A stretch of DNA of 64,000 nt from Shewanella psychrophila (GTDB lineage Bacteria > Pseudomonadota > Gammaproteobacteria > Enterobacterales > Shewanellaceae), in contig NZ_CP014782.1 in the NCBI RefSeq assembly GCF_002005305.1, positions 1,178,001-1,242,000 of the forward strand, in the 5' to 3' direction. Numbering within the stretch: the stretch's first letter is position 1; every line of letters begins with the position of its first letter. Of the stretch, positions 17,550-26,920 are shown one piece after another. Position numbers and translations under genes: made by a program. The notes beneath the pieces are model-generated. The model made no database searches, was not told the DNA's origin, and saw only the letters and a list, made by a program, of their open reading frames with translations.

Positions 17550-19478
17550 CTAATCCTCCAACAAAATGAGACTACGGAGCGAAATTTGTTTGCTGATCTT
17601 GGCGGCGAAATCTTCGATTCGCATTTTGCCTAAGTCAACACCATCTCTGGTTCGCACCGCAACTTCCTTATTTTCCATTTCTTGATCGCCTACGACCAAT
17701 AAATAAGGAACACGCCTTAAGGTGTGCTCGCGTATTTTAAAGCCTATCTTCTCATTCCTCAAGTCTTTAGAGGCACGAATTCCGTTTTCTTTTAATAAAT
17801 TGACTACTTCATCGACATAATCCGACTGTTTGTCGGTAATGTTCATGACAACGACTTGCATCGGCGCTAACCAAGTCGGAAATTTACCCGCATATTCTTC
17901 GATAAGAATACCCAAGAAGCGTTCAAGTGAACCTAATATCGCACGATGAATCATCACTGGCGTCTGTCGGCTGTTATCTTCGGCGACATAAGTCGCACCT
18001 AAACGACCAGGAAGTGCATAATCGAGCTGAACCGTGCCACACTGCCACGCGCGATCTAGACAATCATGCAATGTGAACTCAATCTTAGGTCCGTAGAAGG
18101 CGCCTTCTCCAGGTAAGATTTCAAATTCGATGTCATTAGCAACCAGCGCTTGCTTAAGTGCTTCTTCGGCTCTGTCCCACATTTCATCGTCACCGATACG
18201 TTGCTCAGGACGAGTCGAGAGTTTAACCACAATATTTTTAAAGCCGAATGTTTCATAAGTATCGTAAACCATCTGGATACAGGCACTGACTTCTTGCTGT
18301 ACCTGATCTTCGGTACAGAAAACATGGGCATCATCTTGAGTGAAACCACGAACACGCATTAGGCCATGGAGGGAACCCGATGGTTCATTACGATGACAAC
18401 AACCAAACTCAGCCATACGCAATGGCAGATCTCGATATGATTTAAGACCTTGATTAAAGATCTGTACGTGACCTGGGCAGTTCATCGGCTTAATCGCATA
18501 TTCACGATTTTCAGATTTAGTGGTGAACATGGCCTCAGAATACTTATCCCAGTGGCCGGAACGCTCCCAAAGTACGCGATCCATCATGAGTGGGCCTTTC
18601 ACTTCTTGATAAGTGTACTGACCTAGCTTTTGACGAATGAATTTCTCAAGTTCAAGGAACAAACTCCAACCATCATTATGCCAAAACACCATGCCAGGCG
18701 CTTCTTCTTGCATATGATACAAGTCGAGTTGCTTACCTATCTTACGATGATCGCGCTTAGCCGCTTCTTCTAAACGATTAAGGTGAACCTTAAGTGCTTT
18801 CTTATCTGCCCATGCCGTACCGTAGACACGTTGCAACATCTTATTATCTGAATTACCGCGCCAATATGCACCGGCAACACTCATCAGTTTAAAGTTTTGG
18901 CAGAATCGCATGTTCGGTACATGAGGTCCACGACACATATCAACATATTCTTCATGATGATATAACGCCGGCTGGTCATCTTTACTGATGTTCTCATCCA
19001 AGATAGCCATCTTGTATGTTTCGCCGCGCGCTTCAAATGTGTCACGGGCAACTTGCCAGCTCCCCACTCTTTTCTCAACTTTATAGTTTGTCTTTGCAAG
19101 TTGAGTCATGCGCTTCTGCAGCGCATCTATGTCTTCCTGAGTCAGCTTGTGCTCGAGATCGATATCATAATAAAAACCATTATCGATAACCGGACCGATA
19201 GCCATCTTAGCTTCAGGCCATAATTGCTTAAATGCATGGCCAAGTAGATGAGCACATGAATGGCGAAGTATCTCTACCCCCTCATCGTCCTTTGCTGTGA
19301 TGATCGATAACTCAGAATCAGTGTCTATGATGTCACAAGCATCTTTAAGCTCACCGTTCACTCGACCGGCAATACAAGCTTTCGCAAGACCAGGGCCAAT
19401 ATCGGCGGCGACATCTAAAGTAGAGACTGGGTTAGCAAACTCACGTTTGCTTCCATCAGGAAGTGTAATAACAGGCAT
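17550..19478 (-). CDS. thrS: Threonyl-tRNA synthetase
   Basis: 642 aa. N-terminal TGS domain (1-62), editing domain with HxxxH (HSCAHLLGHA near residue 73), class II catalytic core with zinc-binding Cys (MNCPGHVQIF) and motif 2 region, and C-terminal anticodon-binding domain. The last codons contain the GGAGG that serves as the ribosome site of infC. First gene of thrS-infC-rpmI-rplT. E. coli thrS is autoregulated through its leader; I could not trace such an operator in the 5' region here. Confidence 0.97.
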   Translation of the reverse strand: MPVITLPDGSKREFANPVSTLDVAADIGPGLAKACIAGRVNGELKDACDIIDTDSELSIITAKDDEGVEILRHSCAHLLGHAFKQLWPEAKMAIGPVIDNGFYYDIDLEHKLTQEDIDALQKRMTQLAKTNYKVEKRVGSWQVARDTFEARGETYKMAILDENISKDDQPALYHHEEYVDMCRGPHVPNMRFCQNFKLMSVAGAYWRGNSDNKMLQRVYGTAWADKKALKVHLNRLEEAAKRDHRKIGKQLDLYHMQEEAPGMVFWHNDGWSLFLELEKFIRQKLGQYTYQEVKGPLMMDRVLWERSGHWDKYSEAMFTTKSENREYAIKPMNCPGHVQIFNQGLKSYRDLPLRMAEFGCCHRNEPSGSLHGLMRVRGFTQDDAHVFCTEDQVQQEVSACIQMVYDTYETFGFKNIVVKLSTRPEQRIGDDEMWDRAEEALKQALVANDIEFEILPGEGAFYGPKIEFTLHDCLDRAWQCGTVQLDYALPGRLGATYVAEDNSRQTPVMIHRAILGSLERFLGILIEEYAGKFPTWLAPMQVVVMNITDKQSDYVDEVVNLLKENGIRASKDLRNEKIGFKIREHTLRRVPYLLVVGDQEMENKEVAVRTRDGVDLGKMRIEDFAAKISKQISLRSLILLED

Positions 19479-19777
19479 GAAAAATCCTTATGCAGTGGTG
19501 ACCCCCACGTAGGGCCACTTGCTAATATAGAGTTAAAGTAAGAGCGCCAATGGAGTAAGCCATTACAAGAGTCTTAATCACCTTAGGCGCAAGCGGGTAA
19601 TTCTACGAGATCTTTCCCCATGAGTGCAAGCTTAATACCTGAGTCGAGCCATTGATGTGAAAGTCAGCGACGCGGCGACTAATGTCATGATTTTAAAATT
19701 TTATTGTCACTTTTTCTTCATCGAAGTCATCTAGCCTAGTGCCATCTACTCTCGCGAGACAAGATCTGGAAGTTAAC

Positions 19778-20038
19778 ATGCAAAATTCATTCATACTAAC
19801 GAGTGCACTACAACAAACATCAGCCTCAGGGCTAGGCCTTCAGGAAACACGCCCTGCACTCGCTCAGCTCCCGGTCACCCCGAGTGCTCTGGTGGAGGAG
19901 AATATCAATGAAGGCACTCGTTTCTCCCCGAAACTTCATCGCGATCTTATACAAGAGATTCAAACTAGCTTAGATGAACAGTTTGACCTACTGACTCCCC
20001 CATGCTACCAACAAAGCCTGTCGCCTCGTTTTATCTAA
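19778..20038 (+). CDS. Hypothetical protein, 86 aa
   Basis: I do not recognise this protein. From the ATG at 19778 (GGAAG 6 nt upstream) it encodes 86 residues: a Ser/Thr/Gln-rich N-terminal half, then KLHRDLIQEIQTSLDEQF, which would make an amphipathic helix, and a Pro-rich end. There is no signal peptide or membrane helix. A reading frame starting 13 codons earlier exists but has no ribosome site. It lies alone between thrS (divergent) and a reductase gene. Confidence 0.45.
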   Translation: MQNSFILTSALQQTSASGLGLQETRPALAQLPVTPSALVEENINEGTRFSPKLHRDLIQEIQTSLDEQFDLLTPPCYQQSLSPRFI

Positions 20039-20159
20039 CTGCATTCGTTAACAATAAATTCTGTAGACCTAACATTGCTTTTTCCCTTAGCCTTAGAGGA
20101 AGATATTACTTGGTAATTATTTTACCTCGATATTTTTCACTATATATAGAGAGATAAAC

Positions 20160-20891
20160 ATGACGCAATGGGCATTGGTAACTGGTGCAGCAAAACGAAT
20201 AGGCCGTGAGATAGCAATAAAGCTGCACTCCAGTGGCTATAACATCATCATTCATTACGGCGTCTCTGCCGAGGAAGCTAAATCACTGTGCCAGAAACTC
20301 AATAAGATTAGAGAACACTCTTGTGTCACGGCACAAGCCAATCTATCTACTGAAGCTGGCATAAATACCTTAGTAGAGGCTGCGACTCAGTTCAAACTTT
20401 CGATTCTTATCAACAATGCATCAGAGTTCTACCCAACACCATTAGCCGATACGCAGTTTAAGGACAGCCAACGCTTGTTAGCCGTAAACTTACTGGCGCC
20501 CTACTTTCTAGCCCAGCGATTATTTCCTTTATTAAGTAAAAGTAATGGGGCAATCATTAACTTGCTCGATATTCACGGTCAAAAACCGCTTAAAGACCAT
20601 GGCTTATATTCTATTTCTAAAGCGGCGTTACAGATGGCGACTTTATCTTTAGCCCAAGAAATGGGCCCTGGTGTCAGAGTCAATGGCATAGCGCCCGGTG
20701 CGATACTTTGGCCAGAAAACAGTCACAATGATGCTCAAGAAACTATAATTAAACAGATCCCTTTAGCTAAGTGTGGCTCACCCGCTGACATTGCAAACAC
20801 GGTTCAATTTTTAGTCGACAGCCATTATATTTCTGGACAAATTATTGCTATAGATGGCGGCCGTACAGCGATTGGCTACATGGGAGCATAA
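20160..20891 (+). CDS. Short-chain reductase, FolM/pteridine-reductase type
   Basis: 243 aa. The cofactor loop is TGAAKRIGR rather than the usual TGxxxGIG, a hallmark of pteridine reductases and FolM. The active-site YxxxK is present (YSISK near residue 150), and the usual Ser before it is replaced by Asp in LLDIHGQ, as in PTR1-like enzymes. FolM makes tetrahydromonapterin in E. coli, so an NADPH-dependent reduction of a pterin or dihydrofolate is the best guess. A small zinc-ribbon-like gene follows 21 bp later. The exact substrate is not shown by sequence. Confidence 0.75.
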   Translation: MTQWALVTGAAKRIGREIAIKLHSSGYNIIIHYGVSAEEAKSLCQKLNKIREHSCVTAQANLSTEAGINTLVEAATQFKLSILINNASEFYPTPLADTQFKDSQRLLAVNLLAPYFLAQRLFPLLSKSNGAIINLLDIHGQKPLKDHGLYSISKAALQMATLSLAQEMGPGVRVNGIAPGAILWPENSHNDAQETIIKQIPLAKCGSPADIANTVQFLVDSHYISGQIIAIDGGRTAIGYMGA

Positions 20892-20912
20892 AAGTATAAG
20901 ACAGGAGTGTTT

Positions 20913-21113
20913 ATGAAATTTGCCACTCAGACCATCAGTTGCCCCCACTGCGGACACCATCAACATATAGATGTTGATGGTACCTGCGGTGATCAAGATT
21001 ACTATGACGATTGCCGGATCTGTTGTAATCCGATACATCTAAGGATTCATCTCGATGAGGCTCGCCATAACATTGAGCTGTATATTGATTCTGGTGACGA
21101 ACAAATATACTGA
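20913..21113 (+). CDS. CPxCG-motif Cys-rich small protein
   Basis: 66 aa from the ATG at 20913, with AGGAG 7 nt upstream. Two Cys pairs, CPHCG at residues about 10-14 and CRICCNP near residue 38, form a likely zinc ribbon; the C-terminal half is acidic and holds the conserved IDSGDEQIY-like end. Proteins of this kind are widespread in gammaproteobacteria under the name CPXCG motif-containing protein and have no assigned function. Probably co-transcribed with the preceding reductase. Confidence 0.8.
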   Translation: MKFATQTISCPHCGHHQHIDVDGTCGDQDYYDDCRICCNPIHLRIHLDEARHNIELYIDSGDEQIY

Positions 21114-21160
21114 ACATCGACTCCCAGGAGCCGAGTTGTCGGGTCAACAGGCAGAAATAA

Positions 21161-21775
21161 CTATGTGATACCTCTTTGTGCGAGCACACGCTCGACAGTA
21201 TCGACTATGGCTTGTGTTTGACTGTCTATTTCAATATTTAACTTATCACCGACTGAAGCACGGTCTAAGTTAGTGAGTTTCAAGGTTTCCGGTATCAAAT
21301 GTAACATGAAGGTATCCTTAGTCGTTTTCCCCACTGTCAAACTACAACCATTCACGCCAACAAAACCTTTGTAGAGAATGTAATTCATCCACTTTTCATC
21401 TACGTTGAGCTCAATATTAAAATGTTCCGCGGTGTTGCTAACCCCACAGATTCTCGCCTGTGTGTGTATATGGCCAGAGAGAATATGACCACCTATCTCA
21501 CTACCGAATGTCAGCGACCGCTCTATGTTCATCAGTGAGCCGACTTGTAGTTCTGCGAGATTGGTCACACTCAATGTCTCTTCCATTACATCGAAAAACA
21601 CCCTATCATCTGCAATTCGTGTAACCGTTAAGCAGACCCCGTTGTTCGCAACACTTGCGCCTGTTATGAGCCCTTCACGTAATTCGGGTTCCATAGCGAT
21701 CTCTAGCGTATTTAAGCCATCTTTCTTATTTATCGCAACCACTTCGCACGTGGCTTGAACTATACCTGTAAACAT
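21161..21775 (-). CDS. ribE: Riboflavin synthase (alpha subunit type)
   Basis: 204 aa built of two lumazine-binding repeats: MFTGIVQATCEV with GASVANNGVCLTV in the first, GHILSGHIHTQ with GVNGCSLTVG in the second. It dismutates two 6,7-dimethyl-8-ribityllumazine molecules to riboflavin. It is divergent from the MATE gene, only 32 bp apart, the same pairing as ribE (formerly ribC) and mdtK in E. coli. Shewanella may carry another copy in its main rib operon; I cannot see that from here. Confidence 0.9.
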   Translation of the reverse strand: MFTGIVQATCEVVAINKKDGLNTLEIAMEPELREGLITGASVANNGVCLTVTRIADDRVFFDVMEETLSVTNLAELQVGSLMNIERSLTFGSEIGGHILSGHIHTQARICGVSNTAEHFNIELNVDEKWMNYILYKGFVGVNGCSLTVGKTTKDTFMLHLIPETLKLTNLDRASVGDKLNIEIDSQTQAIVDTVERVLAQRGIT

Positions 21776-21807
21776 TTTATCTCTCGTTAGTATTTAAGGC
21801 AGTTTTC

Positions 21808-23184
21808 ATGAATCAATTCGGCTTTCAGGCCAAACGTTTAGTACAACTCGCACTCCCTGTACTCATAGCCCAAGTAACGCAAACCATGATGGGTTTTATC
21901 GACACTGTTATGGCAGGTCGAGTCAGTGCAGTCGATATGGCTGCCGTAGCAATAGGGACTAGCTTGTGGTTGCCAGCACTGCTATTTGTTCAGGGGTTGC
22001 TCCTCGCGTTTACCCCAGTATTTGCCCATCATCATGGGGCAAACAACCAAAAAGCAATACAACCTCTCGCCTTTCAAGCTGCCTATATTGCCATAATAGG
22101 CAGTCTAGGTGTGATACTGTTTCTCAGTTTCGCTGAAAACATCTTTATCATGATGCAATTAGATCCTGAACTCGCACGCCTAAGTATTGGGTATCTTGAT
22201 GGCTTCGCCTGGGGTGTACCCGCATTCGTCTTATATCAAGTGCTCAGAGGCTGTAGCGAAGGGATCTCTTATACATTACCAACGATGGTAATAGGGTTTG
22301 TCGGTTTAGCGGTCAATATTCCGGCTAACTATATATTCATCTATGGACATTTTGGCATTGAGCCTATGGGCGGTGCAGGCTGTGGTATTGCAACAGCGCT
22401 GGTATTTTGGGCCATGTTGATTGCTATGGTGATCTATATGCAACTGCATAAACGCTTTGAAGAGTTAGCCCCCTTTAAGTCTTTCCATAAGCCTCATTGG
22501 CATACTATCTGGGATATGACTAAACATGGGTTCCCCATTGCTATGGCTCTGTTCTTTGAAGTCAGTCTATTTGCTGTTATTGCTCTCTTACTTGCGCCAC
22601 TCGGGGCAAATGTGGTTGCAGGGCATCAAATAGCACTTAACTTTTCATCCATCGTATTCATGTTACCGCTTTCTATTGGTATCGCTGTCTCGATACGTGT
22701 CGGCTATTATTTAGGCCAGGATAAAAGTGAGATTTCAGCACTCGTCACTAAAGTAGGGTTAATTATCTCATTTACGCTAGCCATGCTAACTGCAATTATC
22801 ACGGTTCTATTCAGAACTGAGATAGCCCACTTATATAACAATAACCCTGAAGTGGTGACTTTAGCCGGAAGCTTGATGTTCTTTGCCGCGCTTTATCAGT
22901 TATCAGACTCTGTACAAGTTGTCGCTGCAGGAGCACTACGAGGCTATAAAGATACCCGAAGTGCCTTGTATATTACATTAGTGTCTTATTGGGCTATTGG
23001 CATGGTGATAGGTTACCTACTCGCCAGAACGGATATCGTGGTTCCGGCCATGGGCGCACAGGGGTTCTGGATAGGATTAATAGCTGGACTCACAAGTGCA
23101 GCAATATTATTTGCCATAAGATTACGTTATATCCAGAAATCAGGTTTCAAGAAAGCGGCTTTAGAAGATAACCCTGCACAGTAA
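21808..23184 (+). CDS. mdtK: MATE family multidrug/sodium antiporter MdtK (NorM)
   Basis: 458 aa with twelve predicted helices. The MATE hallmarks are present in helix 1 (ALPVLIAQVTQTMMGFIDTV) and in the matching position of the second half (FPIAMALFFEVSLF). Family members export cationic drugs and fluoroquinolones in exchange for Na+ or H+. Divergent pairing with riboflavin synthase supports orthology to E. coli MdtK. No transcription signal is obvious in the 32-bp gap. Confidence 0.92.
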   Translation: MNQFGFQAKRLVQLALPVLIAQVTQTMMGFIDTVMAGRVSAVDMAAVAIGTSLWLPALLFVQGLLLAFTPVFAHHHGANNQKAIQPLAFQAAYIAIIGSLGVILFLSFAENIFIMMQLDPELARLSIGYLDGFAWGVPAFVLYQVLRGCSEGISYTLPTMVIGFVGLAVNIPANYIFIYGHFGIEPMGGAGCGIATALVFWAMLIAMVIYMQLHKRFEELAPFKSFHKPHWHTIWDMTKHGFPIAMALFFEVSLFAVIALLLAPLGANVVAGHQIALNFSSIVFMLPLSIGIAVSIRVGYYLGQDKSEISALVTKVGLIISFTLAMLTAIITVLFRTEIAHLYNNNPEVVTLAGSLMFFAALYQLSDSVQVVAAGALRGYKDTRSALYITLVSYWAIGMVIGYLLARTDIVVPAMGAQGFWIGLIAGLTSAAILFAIRLRYIQKSGFKKAALEDNPAQ

Positions 23185-23343
23185 ATCCTCCCTCTAGGGT
23201 ATAATTTAGGTGAGCAGTGCTAATATATTGATTGAAAAGTAACTTGTGAGATAAGCTTCAAAGGCTTTTCTCACATATTTCGCACTAGAAAAGAGCAAGT
23301 TGCACAGCAAATCGCCGTTTAACCAATAAATGTATATTTTTAC

Positions 23344-23372
23344 TTGCAACCTAAGCACCATACTCCTACTAT
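23344..23372 (+). promoter_or_regulatory. Candidate stringent-type promoter of the tRNA array
   Basis: TTGCAA, a 17-nt spacer, then TACTAT, followed by a GC-rich discriminator (AGCGCTCG), which is usual for stable-RNA promoters under ppGpp control. It points to the tRNA genes. Predicted from sequence only. Confidence 0.45.
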
Positions 23373-23418
23373 AGCGCTCGTTCCAAGGCACTAGCCAAAC
23401 GAACAAAGTAAAGTCGGA

Positions 23419-23522
23419 CACGGGATGAAGCAGTATAAAAGCTACTCGGACTTAACTTTTTATGAAATCAAAGCGAAGGTCGTTGCCTTATTTTATAAAA
23501 CGTAATCCAGCTCCCGCAACCA
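23419..23522 (+). pseudogene. Decayed initiator tRNA (tRNA-fMet) remnant
   Basis: The first 18 nt (CACGGGATGAAGCAGTAT) differ from the intact tRNA-fMet genes downstream at two positions, and the end (AATCCAGCTCCCGCAACCA) is identical to them, as is the following spacer. The middle is about 27 nt too long; CGAAGGTCGTTG survives, but the anticodon stem-loop is lost. No functional fold is possible. Confidence 0.7.
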
Positions 23523-23541
23523 ATTCTTTATTAAGTGTAAT

Positions 23542-23618
23542 ACAACCGTAGCTCAGTTGGTTAGAGCACTACCTTGACATGGTAGGGGTCGGTGGTTCGA
23601 ATCCACTCGGTTGTACCA
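23542..23618 (+). tRNA. tRNA-Val (GAC), copy 1
   Basis: 77 nt with CCA. Acceptor ACAACCG/CGGTTGT, anticodon loop TTGACAT giving GAC, T-loop GGTTCGAATCC. Identical to the copies at 23651 and 24075. Confidence 0.97.
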
Positions 23619-23650
23619 ATTCTTAAAAGAAGAAAGTGAAACGACACAAT

Positions 23651-23727
23651 ACAACCGTAGCTCAGTTGGTTAGAGCACTACCTTGACATGGTAGGGGTCG
23701 GTGGTTCGAATCCACTCGGTTGTACCA
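23651..23727 (+). tRNA. tRNA-Val (GAC), copy 2
   Basis: 77 nt, identical to copy 1 and separated from it by 32 nt. Confidence 0.97.
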
Positions 23728-23771
23728 ATTCTTTATAAGTAGAATTAAAACAACTTATGGCGTTCATCGGA

Positions 23772-23848
<77 letters not shown>

Positions 23849-23892
23849 ATTCTTTATAAGCAGAATTAAAACAACTTATGGCGTTTATCGGA

Positions 23893-23969
<77 letters not shown>

Positions 23970-24074
23970 ATTCTTTATAAGCAGAATTAAAATAACTTAG
24001 TGGCGAAGGTGTCGATGCCCTACCCTGATAAAAAATATTCCAGTTCACTCAATCATCGTTAAAAAAAATACAAT

Positions 24075-24151
24075 ACAACCGTAGCTCAGTTGGTTAGAGC
24101 ACTACCTTGACATGGTAGGGGTCGGTGGTTCGAATCCACTCGGTTGTACCA
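24075..24151 (+). tRNA. tRNA-Val (GAC), copy 3
   Basis: 77 nt, identical to the two other tRNA-Val copies; last of the array. Confidence 0.97.
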
Positions 24152-24172
24152 ATTCTCTAAAAAAGAGAATCT

Positions 24173-24197
24173 AGCCAGCGAGAGTTGGTTTTTTTGT
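24173..24197 (+). terminator. Terminator of the tRNA array
   Basis: AGCCAGC, loop GAGA, then GTTGGTT (with G-T pairs) running into seven or more Ts. A weaker TTCTCT/AGAGAA hairpin precedes it. Confidence 0.65.
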
Positions 24198-24290
24198 GCC
24201 TAAATTCCCAGAACTCCCCAAGCCACGAGCCAACAGTCGGCTCCTATAGTCTCAACAGACGCACTTATCGATTCCTATAACACCAGAATT

Positions 24291-24322
24291 AAAAAAGCTC
24301 AGCCTGTAAGACTAAGCTTTTT
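24291..24322 (-). terminator. Terminator of the malic enzyme gene
   Basis: On the minus strand AAAAAGCTTAGTC pairs, with two G-T pairs, to the GGCTGAGCTTTTTT arm, ending in a T run. Confidence 0.82.
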
Positions 24323-24347
24323 ATGGGCATAAAACGACGATATGCAA

Positions 24348-25589
24348 CTAATCATTATAGTGATCAGGCATGGGCAGAATGGCTACGCCTGAGTCTACGG
24401 CAGCTTGAGCGACGGCTTTAGCCACCTTATTACACAATCTAGGATCCATAGGACGTGGAATGATATAGTCACGACTGAAAGTTAACGCGCTTTCACCACT
24501 GGCTTTCAGCACACTTTCAGGCACGGGTTCTTTTGCTAACGCACGTATCGCATGTACCGCGGCTATTTTCATCTCCTGGTTTATTTCTCGCGCTCTTACG
24601 TCCAATGCCCCTCTGAAGATAAATGGAAAGCACAATACATTATTCACTTGGTTTGGATAATCGGAGCGGCCAGTAGCCATAATAAGATCATTCCGGACCG
24701 AATGAGCAAGCTCTGGTTTTATTTCTGGATCTGGATTTGAACACGCAAAAACAATGGGCCTTTCAGCCATTTTTACTAACTGTTCTGTAGAAAGCAGATT
24801 AGGCCCAGATACCCCAACAAACACATCCGCTTCTTCAATGGCATCATCTAAGGTGCGTTTATCTGTATTATTGGCAAATAAGGTTTTGTACTCATTGAGA
24901 TCTGTCCTGCGAGAATGAACAATCCCTTTGGTGTCCAACATATAAATTTTTTCTCGCTTAGCGCCACATTGAATAAGTAGTTCCATGCAGGCAATCGCTG
25001 CTGCTCCTGCACCTAAGCAAACGATAACAACATGTGCAATATCTTTGTCTTGAATGTCTAAGGCGTTAAGCATGGCTGCTGCGGTGACGATGGCCGTACC
25101 ATGTTGATCATCGTGAAATATCGGAATGTTGCAGCGCTCCTGTAAGGCTTTCTCAATGATAAAACAATCCGGGGCTTTGATATCCTCAAGGTTTATACCG
25201 CCAAAAGTGTCAGCTATGCTTGCTACTGTGTTAATGAACTCCTCCGGAGTCTCATGAGTTACTTCTATATCGAAAGAATCAATATTGGCAAAACGTTTAA
25301 ACAAGAGCGCCTTACCTTCCATCACGGGCTTTGAGGCCATAGGCCCTAAATTACCTAACCCTAAAACAGCACTCCCATTAGAAATGACTGCGACAGTATT
25401 TCCTTTACCTGTGTACTTATACACATTTTCGGCATTATCAGCTATCTCACGACAGGGCTCAGCAACACCAGGGCTATAGGCTAACGAAAGATCTTCGCTA
25501 GTTTCAGCCTCAGTCGTTATTTCAATGGCTATTTTTCCAGGAGTCGGAAAAGCGTGGTAATCCAGCGCACGTTGTTTAAAATCGCTCAT
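24348..25589 (-). CDS. Malic enzyme, short form
   Basis: 413 aa. It oxidatively decarboxylates malate to pyruvate with NAD(P). The malic N domain holds SLAYSPGVAEPC and GLGNLGPMASKPVMEGKA; the C-terminal Rossmann domain has CLGAGAAAIA; the metal site lies in DDQHGTA. It is the MaeB type but lacks the phosphotransacetylase-like C-terminal domain of E. coli MaeB (759 aa). AAGG precedes the ATG. It sits just before the purine-catabolism island, where it could drain C4 acids made from glyoxylate, but that link is inference. Confidence 0.9.
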   Translation of the reverse strand: MSDFKQRALDYHAFPTPGKIAIEITTEAETSEDLSLAYSPGVAEPCREIADNAENVYKYTGKGNTVAVISNGSAVLGLGNLGPMASKPVMEGKALLFKRFANIDSFDIEVTHETPEEFINTVASIADTFGGINLEDIKAPDCFIIEKALQERCNIPIFHDDQHGTAIVTAAAMLNALDIQDKDIAHVVIVCLGAGAAAIACMELLIQCGAKREKIYMLDTKGIVHSRRTDLNEYKTLFANNTDKRTLDDAIEEADVFVGVSGPNLLSTEQLVKMAERPIVFACSNPDPEIKPELAHSVRNDLIMATGRSDYPNQVNNVLCFPFIFRGALDVRAREINQEMKIAAVHAIRALAKEPVPESVLKASGESALTFSRDYIIPRPMDPRLCNKVAKAVAQAAVDSGVAILPMPDHYND

Positions 25590-25833
25590 AAGTAACCTTC
25601 AAGTATCTATAAAAGTGTGACTGAAATTCAGCTAACTGTGGATTTAAAATCAGAAAGTGTCATTAGCTCGTTGCTGATTTCATCATTGTTCATTTTGAAG
25701 AGTTAGCAAACAATGGAGCCCACTGCATACTAACTCCTAGGTTCTGCTAGTTTTACGACTCAGATCCCTCGTTGCTATCTAGATAGCTAAATGGAACGCC
25801 ATTCATGAGGGCTAAAGCCCATAGACTGGTGAG

Positions 25834-26676
25834 TTAGAATCGCCATACAGCTAAAAACTGTGCAGTGTTATCATCGGTTCCTTTTTCACCTAACTTGTTT
25901 TTCCAGTATTGGTATTCAATACCAACAAACAGCTGGTTTGCTTTGGTCCCTAACACTTCACCTAAATCTAATCGAAGCTGCGGCTGGAATAAAATCCAAT
26001 ACTCAAGATCTGTAGTGCCAAAGTTATTGGTTTGCTGACGACCGTCAATGTATTCTAAGTGCCCTTCTATACTCCAACTTGTTGAACCTAGTTTGAAAGG
26101 ATATGCCCAGGCGAAATCAACCATAAAGCTTGAGTCTTCATCAACAACGGTAAACACAGGAGATGAGGCGCTACCACCGCCTTGATGCATGTAACCCGTT
26201 ACATCTATTTGCGCAAAAGCAAAGCCTGGTAAATCTAATGAGAATCTAACGCCAGGCAGCACCCACATACTGTCTACTTCTGGAGCAAAGTTAAAACCAG
26301 CCACTAAGCCTATATCTTTTACTGGACCAAAAGAGAGGTCGTTACCGGTAATGGCGCCTAAGCTAAAGTTTGAATACCACTCACCATAAAACTCACTGCT
26401 ATCCTCAACGGGAAAGTTGGCATTGTTGTTTACGTTGTAGCGACTGTAGTCAACGAAGAAAAAATTATCACCGTATTCCCAGCCTCCAGCATGTTGAAAA
26501 GTGATAATGGTTGTGTCGGCTGTACCACCTGTACCCACTTGCTCTAATTCACCAAAAGCTTGTAGCTGTACTTCAGTGTTGCTCCATAACTCTGCCGAAG
26601 TGCTAGTCGCTATTAGTGCTGACGATGCAACAACTGCTATAGCAATAATATTGTGGATTTTATTGGTCTTCATCAT
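25834..26676 (-). CDS. Tsx-like outer-membrane channel protein
   Basis: 280 aa with a cleavable signal peptide (to about STSA, residue 28) and alternating beta-strand sequence ending in Phe, the outer-membrane targeting signal. It belongs to the nucleoside-specific channel-forming (Tsx/OmpK) family: GWEYGDNFFFVDYSRYN and the final QFLAVWRF are typical. Tsx admits nucleosides and deoxynucleosides. Its position beside an aminotransferase, a purine permease and purine-breakdown genes fits outer-membrane purine uptake. The 305-bp gap to the divergent aminotransferase gene contains a palindrome shared with the xdhA promoter. Confidence 0.85.
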   Translation of the reverse strand: MMKTNKIHNIIAIAVVASSALIATSTSAELWSNTEVQLQAFGELEQVGTGGTADTTIITFQHAGGWEYGDNFFFVDYSRYNVNNNANFPVEDSSEFYGEWYSNFSLGAITGNDLSFGPVKDIGLVAGFNFAPEVDSMWVLPGVRFSLDLPGFAFAQIDVTGYMHQGGGSASSPVFTVVDEDSSFMVDFAWAYPFKLGSTSWSIEGHLEYIDGRQQTNNFGTTDLEYWILFQPQLRLDLGEVLGTKANQLFVGIEYQYWKNKLGEKGTDDNTAQFLAVWRF

Positions 26677-26920
26677 TTACCCTTCTAAAGTTATATTATT
26701 TATATTTGTATAAGGCCTAAGATTTATAAACAAACCACTGCGAAGTCAAATAAACTTATTAACGTCTGGTTAGATTGAACGATTTAAATAAGCCCACAGC
26801 ACCCTGTTAACACCAAGTTAAATCAAATTTAAAGTTACAAATATTGATACTCATGTCAACTTATATTTTAATCAGCTTTCTTGTTAACTTCTTTTTTTAA
26901 AAGCGGCCAAGCCTAAAAAC

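Noticed and set aside
23206..23421. 71-codon minus-strand frame before the tRNA array
   Set aside because: It overlaps the likely tRNA promoter and the pseudo-tRNA start, and the translation resembles nothing.
24001..24060. Possible second tRNA-fMet remnant (GCGAAGGT and ATTCCAG fragments)
   Set aside because: Matches are too short and lack the acceptor ends seen in the remnant at 23419.
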